From assembly GCF_965200405.1 (NCBI RefSeq), contig NZ_OZ241356.1, positions 248,001 to 312,000 on the forward strand: a stretch of DNA of 64,000 bases, read 5' to 3'. The position numbers and the translations under genes are program-made. The DNA comes from Glacieibacterium sp965200405. GTDB taxonomy: Bacteria; Pseudomonadota; Alphaproteobacteria; Sphingomonadales; Sphingomonadaceae. Below the pieces are notes generated by a model. That model searched no databases. It was not told where the DNA came from and saw only the letters and a list, made by a program, of their open reading frames with translations. Below, one piece after another: positions 43,840 to 52,603 of this stretch. Positions within the stretch are counted from its first letter, which is position 1; each line of letters begins with the position of its first letter.

Positions 43840-45963
43840 ATGAAAAATACCAAGATTTTAGGAGCGCTTCTGATCGGCGGAATTGGCAGTACCGCGCTTT
43901 CGGCGATCGTCGACCAACGTCGCCTGACCAAGGCAGACGCCAGCAGCGATTGGCTATCGTACGGAAGAACCTATTCAGAACAACGTTTTAGCCCCCTCAA
44001 GCAGGTCAATGAAAAGAGTGTCGCCAAGCTTGGGCTGACGTGGTGGTCGCAGTTCGACACCAACCGAGGTCAGGAAGCGACCCCGCTTGAAGCGGACGGC
44101 GTACTGTATACAACAACGGCATGGTCGAAGGTCTTTGCCTTTGATGCACGCACTGGCAAGCAGCTCTGGAAGTATGATCCGAAAGCTCCAGGTCCGGTCG
44201 GACTTTCAGCATGTTGTGACGTGGTCAACCGAGGCGCGGCACTGTGGAATGACAAGGTTTACGTCGGTACGATCGATGGACGGCTAATCGCCCTCGACGC
44301 CAAGACGGGGCTGGAAAAATGGTCATCCCAGACGACCGATCCAAAACTACCTTATACCATCACCGGCGCTCCCCGTATCGTGAAGGGGCTGGTCCTGATC
44401 GGCAACGGCGGCGCAGAATATGGCGTTCGCGGGTATTTGTCCGCTTATGACGCAGAAACCGGCAAGCTTGCCTGGCGCTTCTACGTCACGCCAAATCCAG
44501 ACGGCAAACCCGACAATGCAGCGTCGGACAAGGCGTTGGCGGAGAAGGCGAACTCCACTTGGGCAGGCGACGTCTGGAAAACCTCAGGCGGCGGCGGTAC
44601 GCCCTGGGACGCGATCACCTATGACCCGGTCGCCGACCTGGTCTATATCGGCACCGGCAATGGCGCGCCGTGGAACCATCACATCCGATCGCAAGGCGAG
44701 GGCGATAATCTGTTCCTGTCCTCGATCGTCGCCGTCAAACCCGAAACTGGTGAGTATGTCTGGCATTATCAGACAACCCCTGGTGACACTTGGGACTATA
44801 CAGCGGTCCAGCAGATCACCGTGGCCGACATCATGATCCGCGGCCGCAAGCGTCACGTCGTCATGCAGGCGCCCAAGAACGGCTTCTTCTATGTCCTTGA
44901 CGCGCGCAGCGGCGAGTTGCTGTCGGCCGAGAAGTATTTCCTGGCAACGGATTGGGCGTACTCCGTCGATATGCGCACCGGGCGCCCGGTAGAGCGTATC
45001 GGAACACGATGGGGAGCGGGATCGTCCAGCTTGCAAAACCCATCGCCGTCCGGCGCGCATTCGTGGAAGGCCATGGCCTACAGCCCGCTCACCGGTCTGG
45101 TCTATATCCCGATCCTCGATGCGGTGTTCCGCTACTCTGCGGTGAACCCTGCGGATTACCGACATATCGACGGAGTTTGGAACACGGGCGGCGGCGTTCA
45201 AGGCATCGCCCCGGGCGCGCAAGGCGTACCGGGTGCGATGGAACTGTCCAAGGAGCTTGCAAAGCGACCCCCGCGCGCTCCTGTGCCCAGTTCCAAGGGC
45301 ATGTTGACCGCGTTCGACCCGTCGACCGGCAAGATTCGCTGGAACATCGATCACAGCGGCTCCGACTGGGGGCTGGGCGGCGTCATGGTCACCGGCGGCA
45401 ACCTGGTATTCCAGGGCGTCAAGCATGACCTGAAAGCGTACAACGCGACGACCGGCAAGGAAGTCTGGAGTTACGACCTGGGCAACTCGGCGATCGCTCC
45501 GCCGATGACCTACGCCCTGGGCAACATCCAGTACGTTGCAATCATGGTCGGCAACGGGGGTGGCAACGGCGAAGGCAACTCCAGCCGAACGGATCGAACC
45601 CTCCCCGGACGGCTGATGGTGTTCAAGCTAGGTGGGGACGCGAAGCCGACGCCATACAGCAGCTTCGTCAAGCCGCTGGTCGATACGTCGAAAGCCGAGC
45701 CGTCTTCGGGCGATGTGACGGACGGAAGAATCTTCTATGGTCGCTATTGCGGCTCTTGCCATGGCCAAACCCCGGCGTATCCCGATCTTCGTCGATCCCA
45801 AGTCCTGCTATCGAAGGATCGCTTCAAGGCCATTGTTCACGGCGGCGTCCTGGCCAGCAGCGGGATGGTTAGCTTTTCCAAGTACATGGACGAACAACAA
45901 GTCGAGGCGATCCGCGCGTTCCTGGTCAAGACTTACGCTACGCCGCCAGTACCGGGTCGCTAA
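43840..45963 (+). CDS. PQQ-dependent alcohol dehydrogenase with C-terminal cytochrome c domain (type II quinohemoprotein)
   Basis: 707 residues, the normal size for quinohemoprotein alcohol dehydrogenases. An N-terminal hydrophobic signal (ILGALLIGGIGSTALSA) directs export. The eight-bladed propeller carries W-motif repeats such as FDARTGKQLWKYDP and LDAKTGLEKWSS. The adjacent disulfide pair is C125-C126 (SACCDVVNRG), and GDTWDYTA holds the catalytic Asp region. The heme c site is C637-GSC-H641. It oxidises an alcohol or aldehyde in the periplasm and passes electrons to heme. The start follows GGGGATGAC; 59 upstream in-frame residues were rejected. No PQQ synthesis genes are in the window. 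Confidence 0.94.
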   Translation: MKNTKILGALLIGGIGSTALSAIVDQRRLTKADASSDWLSYGRTYSEQRFSPLKQVNEKSVAKLGLTWWSQFDTNRGQEATPLEADGVLYTTTAWSKVFAFDARTGKQLWKYDPKAPGPVGLSACCDVVNRGAALWNDKVYVGTIDGRLIALDAKTGLEKWSSQTTDPKLPYTITGAPRIVKGLVLIGNGGAEYGVRGYLSAYDAETGKLAWRFYVTPNPDGKPDNAASDKALAEKANSTWAGDVWKTSGGGGTPWDAITYDPVADLVYIGTGNGAPWNHHIRSQGEGDNLFLSSIVAVKPETGEYVWHYQTTPGDTWDYTAVQQITVADIMIRGRKRHVVMQAPKNGFFYVLDARSGELLSAEKYFLATDWAYSVDMRTGRPVERIGTRWGAGSSSLQNPSPSGAHSWKAMAYSPLTGLVYIPILDAVFRYSAVNPADYRHIDGVWNTGGGVQGIAPGAQGVPGAMELSKELAKRPPRAPVPSSKGMLTAFDPSTGKIRWNIDHSGSDWGLGGVMVTGGNLVFQGVKHDLKAYNATTGKEVWSYDLGNSAIAPPMTYALGNIQYVAIMVGNGGGNGEGNSSRTDRTLPGRLMVFKLGGDAKPTPYSSFVKPLVDTSKAEPSSGDVTDGRIFYGRYCGSCHGQTPAYPDLRRSQVLLSKDRFKAIVHGGVLASSGMVSFSKYMDEQQVEAIRAFLVKTYATPPVPGR

Positions 45964-45976
45964 TCGCCGCGGTGGA

Positions 45977-46007
45977 TGCACGGGGTCGTTGAACATGACC
46001 CCGTGCA
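45977..46007. terminator. Hairpin between convergent PQQ dehydrogenase and ThuA genes
   Basis: A perfect 11-bp stem (TGCACGGGGTC at 45977-45987 with 45997-46007) and a 9-base loop, centred in the 56-base gap between the two stops. It can serve both strands as a transcript end; no T-run is present on either side. Confidence 0.55.
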
Positions 46008-46019
46008 AACATCAAGATC

Positions 46020-47033
46020 TTATGACGCGAAAATCTTCTTCGCGTTGGCATGCGCCCAAGTTTTAGCTTCCGGGGATGCCGTCCATTTGATCGCGTTATT
46101 GACGAGCTTCTGGAAGTTTCCATTGGCGAAAGCATGGTTACTGTGGCCATGCTGGATGTAGACGACCGGCGAGCGTTCAGCTGTTTTGACCCAGCTCGTC
46201 ATCGTGCTTCCAACGGGATGACCGGCCTGGGCCGGACGAAAGTCCTCAGCCCGCGGAGTCTCTACCGAGCGAGTCAGGCAATGCACCGAATCCTCGAACA
46301 TTGGGCAAAGGTACTTCTCGTCGATAATATCGAACGACAGGTCCACACCCTTGGTGACTGGATGCTTCGCGTCGACCACGACGACCTTGATCGGCACATC
46401 TTCCGCATAACCCGACCTTGGATAATCAACGCCACGCACATTCTTCAACGGCGTCGTCCAGTCGGCCGCGCCGCCGACGACTTCGCTATAGGCGTTGAAG
46501 CCGTTTACGCCGGCTGGCCAGCTATGCGCCCATGACGATATTGCGTGGTGGAGAAACACGAACCCCTTGTCGCCATTGCGCAAGAGCTTCGCGAGATTGG
46601 CCTGGGTTTGCTTCGACGGCACTGTGTCGACGAACGAAGGCCTGCCGCCGGGCACAGTAGGCGGGGTTGCAACACGACCAGCATAGCAGTCGTAAAATAG
46701 CAATACATCATATGGCTCAGCAAGCTTTGGATCATAAAACTCGACCGCGGCGGGATGCTCGATGTGAGTCCAGGTGATATCTTGCCCCATGCTGTCAAGC
46801 ATCTTGAACATACCTGCCCGGTCGAATTCGTGGTATTTGCTCAGAAATAAGACCTTGATTGGTCCTCGACCACCCTGCGGGACATATGGAGGATTTATTG
46901 CAGGCGTCGCGGCAGCGACCGGTGTTTGTGCATGTGAGATCATGGGCGCAAGGCTCGCGGCGGCTACAGCTGTCGAAAGCAATCCTCGACGTGTAAGACT
47001 ATTTTTGTCTACTTCACGACTATTGTCTGCCAT
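46020..47033 (-). CDS. Tat-exported ThuA domain protein
   Basis: 337 residues from the ATG preceded by GGGGAGG. A twin-arginine signal (SLTRRGLLSTAVAAASLAP) is followed by a ThuA-like class I amidotransferase-fold domain (VLFLSKYHEFDRAGMFKMLD, YDVLLFYDCYAGR, KGFVFLHHAISSW, HPVTKGVDLSFDIIDEKY, VVYIQHGHSNHAF). ThuA proteins occur in trehalose and other sugar catabolism, and many are exported and bound to carbohydrate metabolism. It is convergent with the PQQ dehydrogenase, and both proteins would be periplasmic. Confidence 0.9.
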   Translation of the reverse strand: MADNSREVDKNSLTRRGLLSTAVAAASLAPMISHAQTPVAAATPAINPPYVPQGGRGPIKVLFLSKYHEFDRAGMFKMLDSMGQDITWTHIEHPAAVEFYDPKLAEPYDVLLFYDCYAGRVATPPTVPGGRPSFVDTVPSKQTQANLAKLLRNGDKGFVFLHHAISSWAHSWPAGVNGFNAYSEVVGGAADWTTPLKNVRGVDYPRSGYAEDVPIKVVVVDAKHPVTKGVDLSFDIIDEKYLCPMFEDSVHCLTRSVETPRAEDFRPAQAGHPVGSTMTSWVKTAERSPVVYIQHGHSNHAFANGNFQKLVNNAIKWTASPEAKTWAHANAKKIFAS

Positions 47034-47835
47034 TATGTGGCCTCCCCAGTGTTGTGGTTGGTCGTAAGTTACCAAGGCCATCTTCAGCGCTGCACAAGAG
47101 AGACGCAAGCAAAATTAGCATTAATACCGATCGACGTCATATTTGGACTGACGAAGTGCCGTTGCCGATAGCGTAATCATCCGACCGCTTATGGCGATTG
47201 CTTTGCTGGTCAAAGCCGTCCAGCTTCGGCCGCGACGATGACGAACTTGCGCCTGTACTCACCTGTTGAGCGACGCAAGGGTGCCGGCGAGATATCGTTG
47301 AAGGGTATCTTCTTATTTGGGGCGACTAAGCCTGCATCGACAACTCGTGATGCCGGCTCACCCATTAACGTTTGGCGGTCGCGGGCAGCGAGGACGACGC
47401 CGCGGTTGCGTCATGTTTTGCAAATGGCGCAATTTCTGCATCGCGGAATGTGTATTGTCACAAGGTATCGCATTCTATGGTCGCGCTACCAGTCTTGGGC
47501 GGTTCTACGCAGTCTCATGTTAGGGCATTGGTACGCGCGAACAGTTCAAGAACCGACCGGCGAACAGAATAAGCGAACCGGTCGAGAATGTTCCGGAAAT
47601 CGTGCAATCGACAGGCAACTGACCGACCGCTTCGGCGAAATCAGCCTTAGCTTGGTCGCCGCGAGACCCCGTCGGATGGTCACCGCAACGCTCGCAGAGA
47701 CCATGTCACCCTGAGCCTACTTTAAGCTGGGCCGGCATGGCATGCCATCCCAACGAGTCTCGTCAGCATCTGGTACCGATGCATCAGCTTTGAGTGGATC
47801 GGCCGACTCGGGCGCCTTAAGTCGCGTCTGGAAAG
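47034..47835. other. 802-base gene-poor segment between the island and tRNA-Ser
   Basis: The ThuA promoter must lie at about 47034-47200, where the sequence is AT-rich. A 158-codon plus-strand frame (47238-47714) is open, but its product has no recognisable domain and an unusually high Arg/Thr content. Shorter frames in other registers overlap it. The segment may be decayed DNA at the edge of the island. No integrase, transposase or tRNA fragment was recognised. Confidence 0.5.
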
Positions 47836-47925
<90 letters not shown>

Positions 47926-48075
47926 GCTTGGCGCTTGGGTCGAGACCCGGTCGAAGGCGGGCGTATAGACCGTTGGGAGCAGGATTGCCAAGCCCGACTT
48001 GCACCACCCTTCACGAAACCCGGCGAATACCTATATGGTGTGCGTGAGCGACCGTGTCGCTGGGAAGGGTAGAGT

Positions 48076-48438
48076 ATGATCGAGATCAAGGGAGCGAACA
48101 CCGTGACTGCAATGCCGACCGCCAGTTTTGGCATCGGCGAAGTCGTGCGCCACCGGCTGTTCCCGTTCCGCGGGGTGATCTTCGACGTCGATCCCGAGTT
48201 CAACAACTCCGAGGAATGGTGGGAAGCGATCCCCGAGCAGGTCCGCCCGCGCAAAGATCAGCCCTTCTACCATCTGCTCGCCGAAAACGATGAGTCGGCT
48301 TACGTCGCCTATGTCAGCCAGCAGAATCTGGTCCGCGAGGGCGATGGCGCCGAGGAAGTCGGTCACCCTGCGATCAAGCAGATGTTCGGCGACTTTCACG
48401 ACGGGCGCTACGCACTGCGCCCCGAGGTCCGCAACTAG
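48076..48438 (+). CDS. hspQ: Heat shock protein HspQ (YccV, hemimethylated-DNA-binding family)
   Basis: 120 residues. The conserved core is FGIGEVVRHRLFPFRGVIFDVDPEFNN, WWEAIPEQVRPRKDQPFYHLLAEN and YVAYVSQQNL. HspQ in enterobacteria is a specificity-enhancing factor for Lon protease; the same fold binds hemimethylated oriC DNA in vitro. The first ATG follows GAAGGGTAGAGT; a second Met at codon 13 is possible. It overlaps the convergent coq7-like gene by 4 bases. Confidence 0.93.
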   Translation: MIEIKGANTVTAMPTASFGIGEVVRHRLFPFRGVIFDVDPEFNNSEEWWEAIPEQVRPRKDQPFYHLLAENDESAYVAYVSQQNLVREGDGAEEVGHPAIKQMFGDFHDGRYALRPEVRN

Positions 48439-48989
48439 ATCCGCTTGGTAACCGCGATCGCCGCCCGGCAGCCGGCTCGGATGACCGCCGACAGCAGCGG
48501 ATAGCCGGCTGCGTCCTCCGCACCATGCGCCAGCGCGGTGGCGTGGTGCTCGAGTTCCTCGGCCTGGAAGTCCGCGATATGGGCTTCCAGCTCGGGGTCG
48601 GTGCCGGCGAGTTCGTCGCGCTGCTGCTGGTAATGGATATCGATCTCGGTCTCCACGGCCGCCGTGCAGGCCATAGCCGCCTTCGGTCCCATCAGCGCGG
48701 TTGCCGCCCCGAGCGCGAAGCCAGCGACGCTCCACAGCGGCTGCAGCAGCGTCGGGCGGACGCCCCGGGTACGGATCAGTTGCTCGAAGACGTCGAGATG
48801 CCGCTGCTCCTGTTGCTTCATCCGGGCGATCGCGGCGGAACCGGGTGCTCGGCTGCCCATGACGGCGAGTTGACCGGCATAAATTCGCGCCGCGCCAAAT
48901 TCGCCGGCGTGATCGACGCGGATCATCGCTGCGGTGCTTTCGCGGGTATCGCCCGGCAGGCGGGCTAGCTTCGTCTCAGCACGAGCCAT
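48435..48989 (-). CDS. coq7: Demethoxyubiquinone hydroxylase (COQ7 family)
   Basis: 184 residues. Diiron ligand motifs are RVDHAGEFGAARIYAGQL (E30), KQQEQRHLDVFEQL (E-x-x-H), VETEIDIHYQQQ and FQAEELEHHATA. COQ7 hydroxylates demethoxyubiquinol, the penultimate step of aerobic ubiquinone synthesis. The chosen Met places the start 25 bases inside the end of dsbB. A long open frame upstream has no similarity. Confidence 0.93.
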   Translation of the reverse strand: MARAETKLARLPGDTRESTAAMIRVDHAGEFGAARIYAGQLAVMGSRAPGSAAIARMKQQEQRHLDVFEQLIRTRGVRPTLLQPLWSVAGFALGAATALMGPKAAMACTAAVETEIDIHYQQQRDELAGTDPELEAHIADFQAEELEHHATALAHGAEDAAGYPLLSAVIRAGCRAAIAVTKRI

Positions 48990-49429
48990 AGCGAGGCCAC
49001 TCCGATCGCTGTGGAAATCAGCGCGTTCCATCCTGCCATCGAAATGCCGAACAATGACCAGGCGATGGCGTCGCAGCGGATCAATGGGGTGGCCAGAATC
49101 TGCGCCATGACCTCGGCGGTCGACCCGCTGGCGGGGCTGGCGGCGCAGCTGGTGATGCCCTGCCACCAGTGCTGCTCGACGCCGGCGTGGAAGTAGCCGA
49201 TCCCGGCGGTGACGAGTACGGACAGCGCGGCGAGGACGATGAGCGCGCGGTTGGAGCGGAGCGCCAGGGCGAGGAGCCCCAGGACGAGCGCGACGACATG
49301 AGGCCAACGTTGCCACATGCACATCTCGCACGGGGGGATGCCGCCGATATATTGGAAGGCGATTGCGCCGCCGAGCAGGGCCGACGAACCGAGCAGGATA
49401 ATCGCGTTGGCAAGGGCGTTAGAGCGCAT
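48965..49429 (-). CDS. dsbB: Disulfide bond formation protein DsbB
   Basis: 154 residues with four membrane segments. The redox pairs are C34/C37 in PPCEMCMWQRWPH and C95/C119 (ITSCAASP, LIRCDAIAWSLFGIS). DsbB reoxidises the periplasmic thiol oxidase DsbA using quinone, which fits its overlap with a ubiquinone synthesis gene. The start overlaps the end of the yqaA-like gene by 11 bases, so the three genes form one operon. Confidence 0.93.
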   Translation of the reverse strand: MRSNALANAIILLGSSALLGGAIAFQYIGGIPPCEMCMWQRWPHVVALVLGLLALALRSNRALIVLAALSVLVTAGIGYFHAGVEQHWWQGITSCAASPASGSTAEVMAQILATPLIRCDAIAWSLFGISMAGWNALISTAIGVASLWLVLRRS

Positions 49430-50042
49430 ATTTCACCACGACGAAGCCGCCGACGAACAATATTGTGAAGAAGATCGCCAGTTTCTCGAAATGCTGGTCG
49501 ATCATGCGCTGGGCGACGACGCCGTAGCGGCGGATCACCCAGGCGACGGCGAAGAAGCGTCCGCCGCGGCCCAGGATCGACGCCAGCACGACGACGCCCA
49601 GGTCGAGGTGGATGCTGCCCGCCGCGATGGTCGCGACCTTGTATGGGATCGGCAGGAAGGCGAAGGCCAGCATCCAGATGAACCCGGACGCGCCGATGTC
49701 GGCGGCGAAGCGGTGGAACTTGTCCTCATAGCCATAGAAATGCAGCAGCGGCACGCCGATCAGGTCGAACAGCAGCGAGCCGATGGCATAGCCGAGCAGC
49801 GCGCCCAGCACCGAAGCGACGGTGCAGATCAATGCCGAGCGATACGCCCGCTCCGGCTTGGCCATGCACATCGGCACCAGCATGATGTCCGGCGGCAGCG
49901 GGAAAAAGCTTGAATCGGCGAACGACACGAAGGCCAGCCAGCGCTCGGCAGTCGGGCGACCGGCGAGCCGCAGCATCCAGTCGTATAGGCGGCGGAGCAA
50001 AGGCGGTTTCCGATTCGCTGTTGGTCGCGCCGGGCTTAGCAC
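49419..50042 (-). CDS. YqaA/DedA-like membrane protein
   Basis: 207 residues with about five hydrophobic segments. The family pattern includes FVSFADSSFFPLPPDIMLVPM, ASVLGALLGYAIGSLLFD, and AFAFLPIPYKVATIAAG. These SNARE-associated/DedA-type proteins act in lipid or membrane homeostasis; the YqaA branch has no fixed function. It is the first gene of the run yqaA-like, dsbB, coq7-like. Confidence 0.9.
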   Translation of the reverse strand: MLSPARPTANRKPPLLRRLYDWMLRLAGRPTAERWLAFVSFADSSFFPLPPDIMLVPMCMAKPERAYRSALICTVASVLGALLGYAIGSLLFDLIGVPLLHFYGYEDKFHRFAADIGASGFIWMLAFAFLPIPYKVATIAAGSIHLDLGVVVLASILGRGGRFFAVAWVIRRYGVVAQRMIDQHFEKLAIFFTILFVGGFVVVKYAL

Positions 50043-50089
50043 AGCCCATGCTGCAACTGCACCAGCACCCTGTCCCTGCTACCGATGAC

Positions 50090-51754
50090 CTAGCGGCGCG
50101 GCGGTCCGCGGCGAGCCGGGGGCGGGCCACCGTCGTTGGAGCGGCGCGGGGGGCCACGCGATGGCTCGGGCGTGTTGCCGGCGGCCTCGATGATGACGTC
50201 GGGATCGCCGTCGTCGGTGCGCTTCAGCGCGGCGGCAAAGCGTGAGGCGAGCGGTGTCGGGATCTCGAAGCGCGTCTCGCGGTCGAAGATGCGGATCGAG
50301 CCGATGTCGCGGCGGGTCAGATGCCCGCGACGGCACAGGTAGGGCAGCAGCCAGCGCGGATCGGCGTTGTTGACCCGGCCGGTGTTGACCCGGAACCAGA
50401 CGACGTTCTCGAAGCCTTCGCGGTTGCCGAAAGCCTCGGGCGTGCCGCGCTCGGCGGGGCCGTTGTCGGTCAGCTCCTCGGGGGCCGGCAGGCGCGAGCG
50501 GTACATGCGGAGCAGTGCGGCTGCGACCGACACGGCGTCCTTCTGGGTCAGCAGCAATTCGGCGGCGGCGGTATCGTCGCCGGCCTCGCCAATCTCCTCC
50601 ATCAACCGCGCCTCGTCATTGGCGGCGATCATCTGGGCGGTCGGCACGGCTTCCCATGTCACCTTGATGTTGGCGTCGCGCATCATGCCCTCGGCGCGGC
50701 GGCGCTTGGGGTAAGGCACGATCAGGACGCAGGTGCCCTTCTTGCCGGCGCGACCGGTGCGGCCCGAGCGGTGCTGCAGGACTTCGGCGTCGTGCGGCAA
50801 CTCGGCGTGGATCACCAGGTTGAGGTCGGGCAAGTCGATGCCGCGGGCCGCGACGTCGGTGGCGACGCAGACGCGGGCGCGGCGATCGCGCAGGGCCTGG
50901 AGCGCGTGGTTGCGCTCCGACTGGCTGAGCTCGCCGGACAGGGCGACAGCGGAGAAGCCGCGCTCGACGAGGTTGGCGTGGAGACGGCGGACGCTCTCGC
51001 GGGTCGCGGCGAAGACCAGCGCGGCGCCGGACTCGTGGTAGCGCAGGACGTTGACGACGGCGGCCTCGATGTCGTTCGGCGCGACGCGGACGGCGCGGTA
51101 ATCGATGTCGCCGTGCGCCTCGGCACCCTGTCCGACGGCGATGCGCAGCGCATCCTTTTGATAACGCTTGGCGAGCGTCTGGATCGGCTTGGGCAGCGTC
51201 GCCGAGAACAGCAGCGTGCGGCGGGTGACCGGGATCTGGTCGAGGATCTCCTCGAGGTCGTCACGGAAGCCGAGGTCGAGCATCTCGTCGGCCTCGTCGA
51301 GGACGACGGCACGCATCTGCTCGGTGACCAGGTGGCTGCGCTCGAGATGGTCGCGCAGGCGACCCGGCGTGCCGACGACGATGTGCGCGCCGCGCGACAG
51401 GGTGCGCGATTCTTCGCGGACATTCATGCCGCCGACACAGGTGACGATGACGCCGCCCGCAGCTGCGTACAGCCACTCCAGCTCGCGGGCGACCTGCAGG
51501 GCCAGTTCGCGCGTCGGAGCGATGATCAGGGCCAGCGGCGCACCGGCGCGGGGGAATTTCTCCGCCTCGCCGAGCAGCGTGGTGGCGAGGGCGAGGCCGT
51601 AGGCGACGGTCTTGCCGGACCCGGTCTGCGCCGAGACCATCAGGTCCCGGCTGCTATCGGCTTCGAGGACTGCGGCCTGGACGGCGGTGGCTTCGGCGTA
51701 TCCACGCGCGGCGAGTGCGCTGGCAAGCGCTGGATGTGTAGCGGTAAAAGGCAT
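50090..51754 (-). CDS. DEAD-box RNA helicase with DbpA-like RNA-binding region
   Basis: 554 residues. Helicase motifs in order: an N-terminal Q-motif-like segment (YAEATAVQAAVL), AQTGSGKT, PTRELALQVA, GTPGRL, DEAD in VVLDEADEML, SAT in LFSATLPK, ATDVAARGID, and HRSGRTGRAG. Residues about 450-520 resemble the DbpA RNA-binding domain (VVWFRVNTGRVNNADPRWLLPYLCRRG), and the tail is a Pro/Arg-rich disordered segment. Roles in ribosome assembly or cold adaptation are typical. Confidence 0.95.
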   Translation of the reverse strand: MPFTATHPALASALAARGYAEATAVQAAVLEADSSRDLMVSAQTGSGKTVAYGLALATTLLGEAEKFPRAGAPLALIIAPTRELALQVARELEWLYAAAGGVIVTCVGGMNVREESRTLSRGAHIVVGTPGRLRDHLERSHLVTEQMRAVVLDEADEMLDLGFRDDLEEILDQIPVTRRTLLFSATLPKPIQTLAKRYQKDALRIAVGQGAEAHGDIDYRAVRVAPNDIEAAVVNVLRYHESGAALVFAATRESVRRLHANLVERGFSAVALSGELSQSERNHALQALRDRRARVCVATDVAARGIDLPDLNLVIHAELPHDAEVLQHRSGRTGRAGKKGTCVLIVPYPKRRRAEGMMRDANIKVTWEAVPTAQMIAANDEARLMEEIGEAGDDTAAAELLLTQKDAVSVAAALLRMYRSRLPAPEELTDNGPAERGTPEAFGNREGFENVVWFRVNTGRVNNADPRWLLPYLCRRGHLTRRDIGSIRIFDRETRFEIPTPLASRFAAALKRTDDGDPDVIIEAAGNTPEPSRGPPRRSNDGGPPPARRGPPRR

Positions 51755-51852
51755 TTGCGGCGCTTACGAGGTGATTGCGGCAGGAGCAAGGTAACTGGAG
51801 CGGCCACGTCTGCACCGAGGAACCCCTCCCCGGGCCGGCTGCGCCGTCTCTC

Positions 51853-51876
51853 GCCCTCCCCCGGGTGGGGGAGGGC
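51853..51876. repeat. GC hairpin of the intergenic repeat type
   Basis: GCCCTCCCCC at 51853-51862 is the exact reverse complement of 51867-51876, with a GGGT loop. It lies between msrB and the helicase gene, downstream of msrB on the minus strand. CCCTCCCC/GGGGAGGG arms recur in the element at 53136-53272, so both probably belong to one dispersed family. Confidence 0.55.
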
Positions 51877-51882
51877 AGGAAG

Positions 51883-52260
51883 CTACTCCGCTGCGAAATC
51901 CAGCGCGACGCCGTTGATGCAGTGGCGCAGGCCGGTCGGGGCGGGACCGTCCGGAAAGACGTGGCCGAGGTGGCCGTTGCACTGGGCGCAATGGACCTCG
52001 GTGCGGGTCATGCCGAGGCTGCGGTCGACGGTGGTCGCGGTGGCGCCGGGGATGGCGGTGTAGAAGCTGGGCCAGCCGCTGCCGCTGTCGTACTTGGTGT
52101 CGGAACTGTAGACGGCGTTGCCGCAGCCGGCGCAGCTATAGGTGCCGGTGCGCTTTTCGTAGTTCAGCGGGCTGGTGCCGGGGCGCTCGGTGCCGTGGTC
52201 GCGCAGCACGTGGCGGGCGGCGGCACTGAGGTTCTGGTCGAGTGTCGGGGTGTCGGTCAT
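51883..52260 (-). CDS. msrB: Peptide-methionine (R)-S-oxide reductase MsrB
   Basis: 125 residues. Zinc cysteines are in CAGCGNAVY and CAQCNGHLGHVF, and the catalytic Cys is in LRHCINGVALDF near the C-terminus. SGWPSFYTAI is also conserved. It reduces the R-epimer of methionine sulfoxide in proteins with thioredoxin. The protein has no signal peptide, so it is cytoplasmic. Confidence 0.95.
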   Translation of the reverse strand: MTDTPTLDQNLSAAARHVLRDHGTERPGTSPLNYEKRTGTYSCAGCGNAVYSSDTKYDSGSGWPSFYTAIPGATATTVDRSLGMTRTEVHCAQCNGHLGHVFPDGPAPTGLRHCINGVALDFAAE

Positions 52261-52305
52261 CTGGGCATCCTCTCGGGACGGAATATAAGTGCGCTCCGCC
52301 GTGGT

Positions 52306-52476
52306 TTAAGAGGCCGCGGGGGACGAGGTGACGGCGCGGGGCGGCAGCGGCGCCTCCTGCGGCAACACGGGGTTGGAGCGCTGGCGCCAGTTGTCGAGCG
52401 AAACTGCGACGACGGCGACGACCAGCAAGGCGATGACCACGGCGAGGATCATGACCGCCTTGTGCTTGAACTGCAT
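52306..52476 (-). CDS. Small single-pass membrane protein, 56 residues
   Basis: The start (MQFKHKAV) follows GGGAGCGC. One strong membrane helix (VMILAVVIALLVVAVVAVSL) is followed by a basic then proline-rich tail. No family is recognised. It lies 46 bases upstream of msrB on the same strand and may be co-transcribed. Confidence 0.6.
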   Translation of the reverse strand: MQFKHKAVMILAVVIALLVVAVVAVSLDNWRQRSNPVLPQEAPLPPRAVTSSPAAS

Positions 52477-52603
52477 CCATGCGCTCCCGGCGGGCGGACA
52501 GGGCGGAATGCACCATCGTCGCCCCGCAGGAACATGAAGCGTTCTGGGGCGCTGTTTGTGCCGCGCCGCGTCGCAGGGACGCTGGCCGAGCAAGGATGTC
52601 GCC

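Noticed and set aside
47238..47714. 158-codon ORF as a gene
   Set aside because: No recognisable domain, unusual composition, and short competing frames; kept only as part of the gap description.
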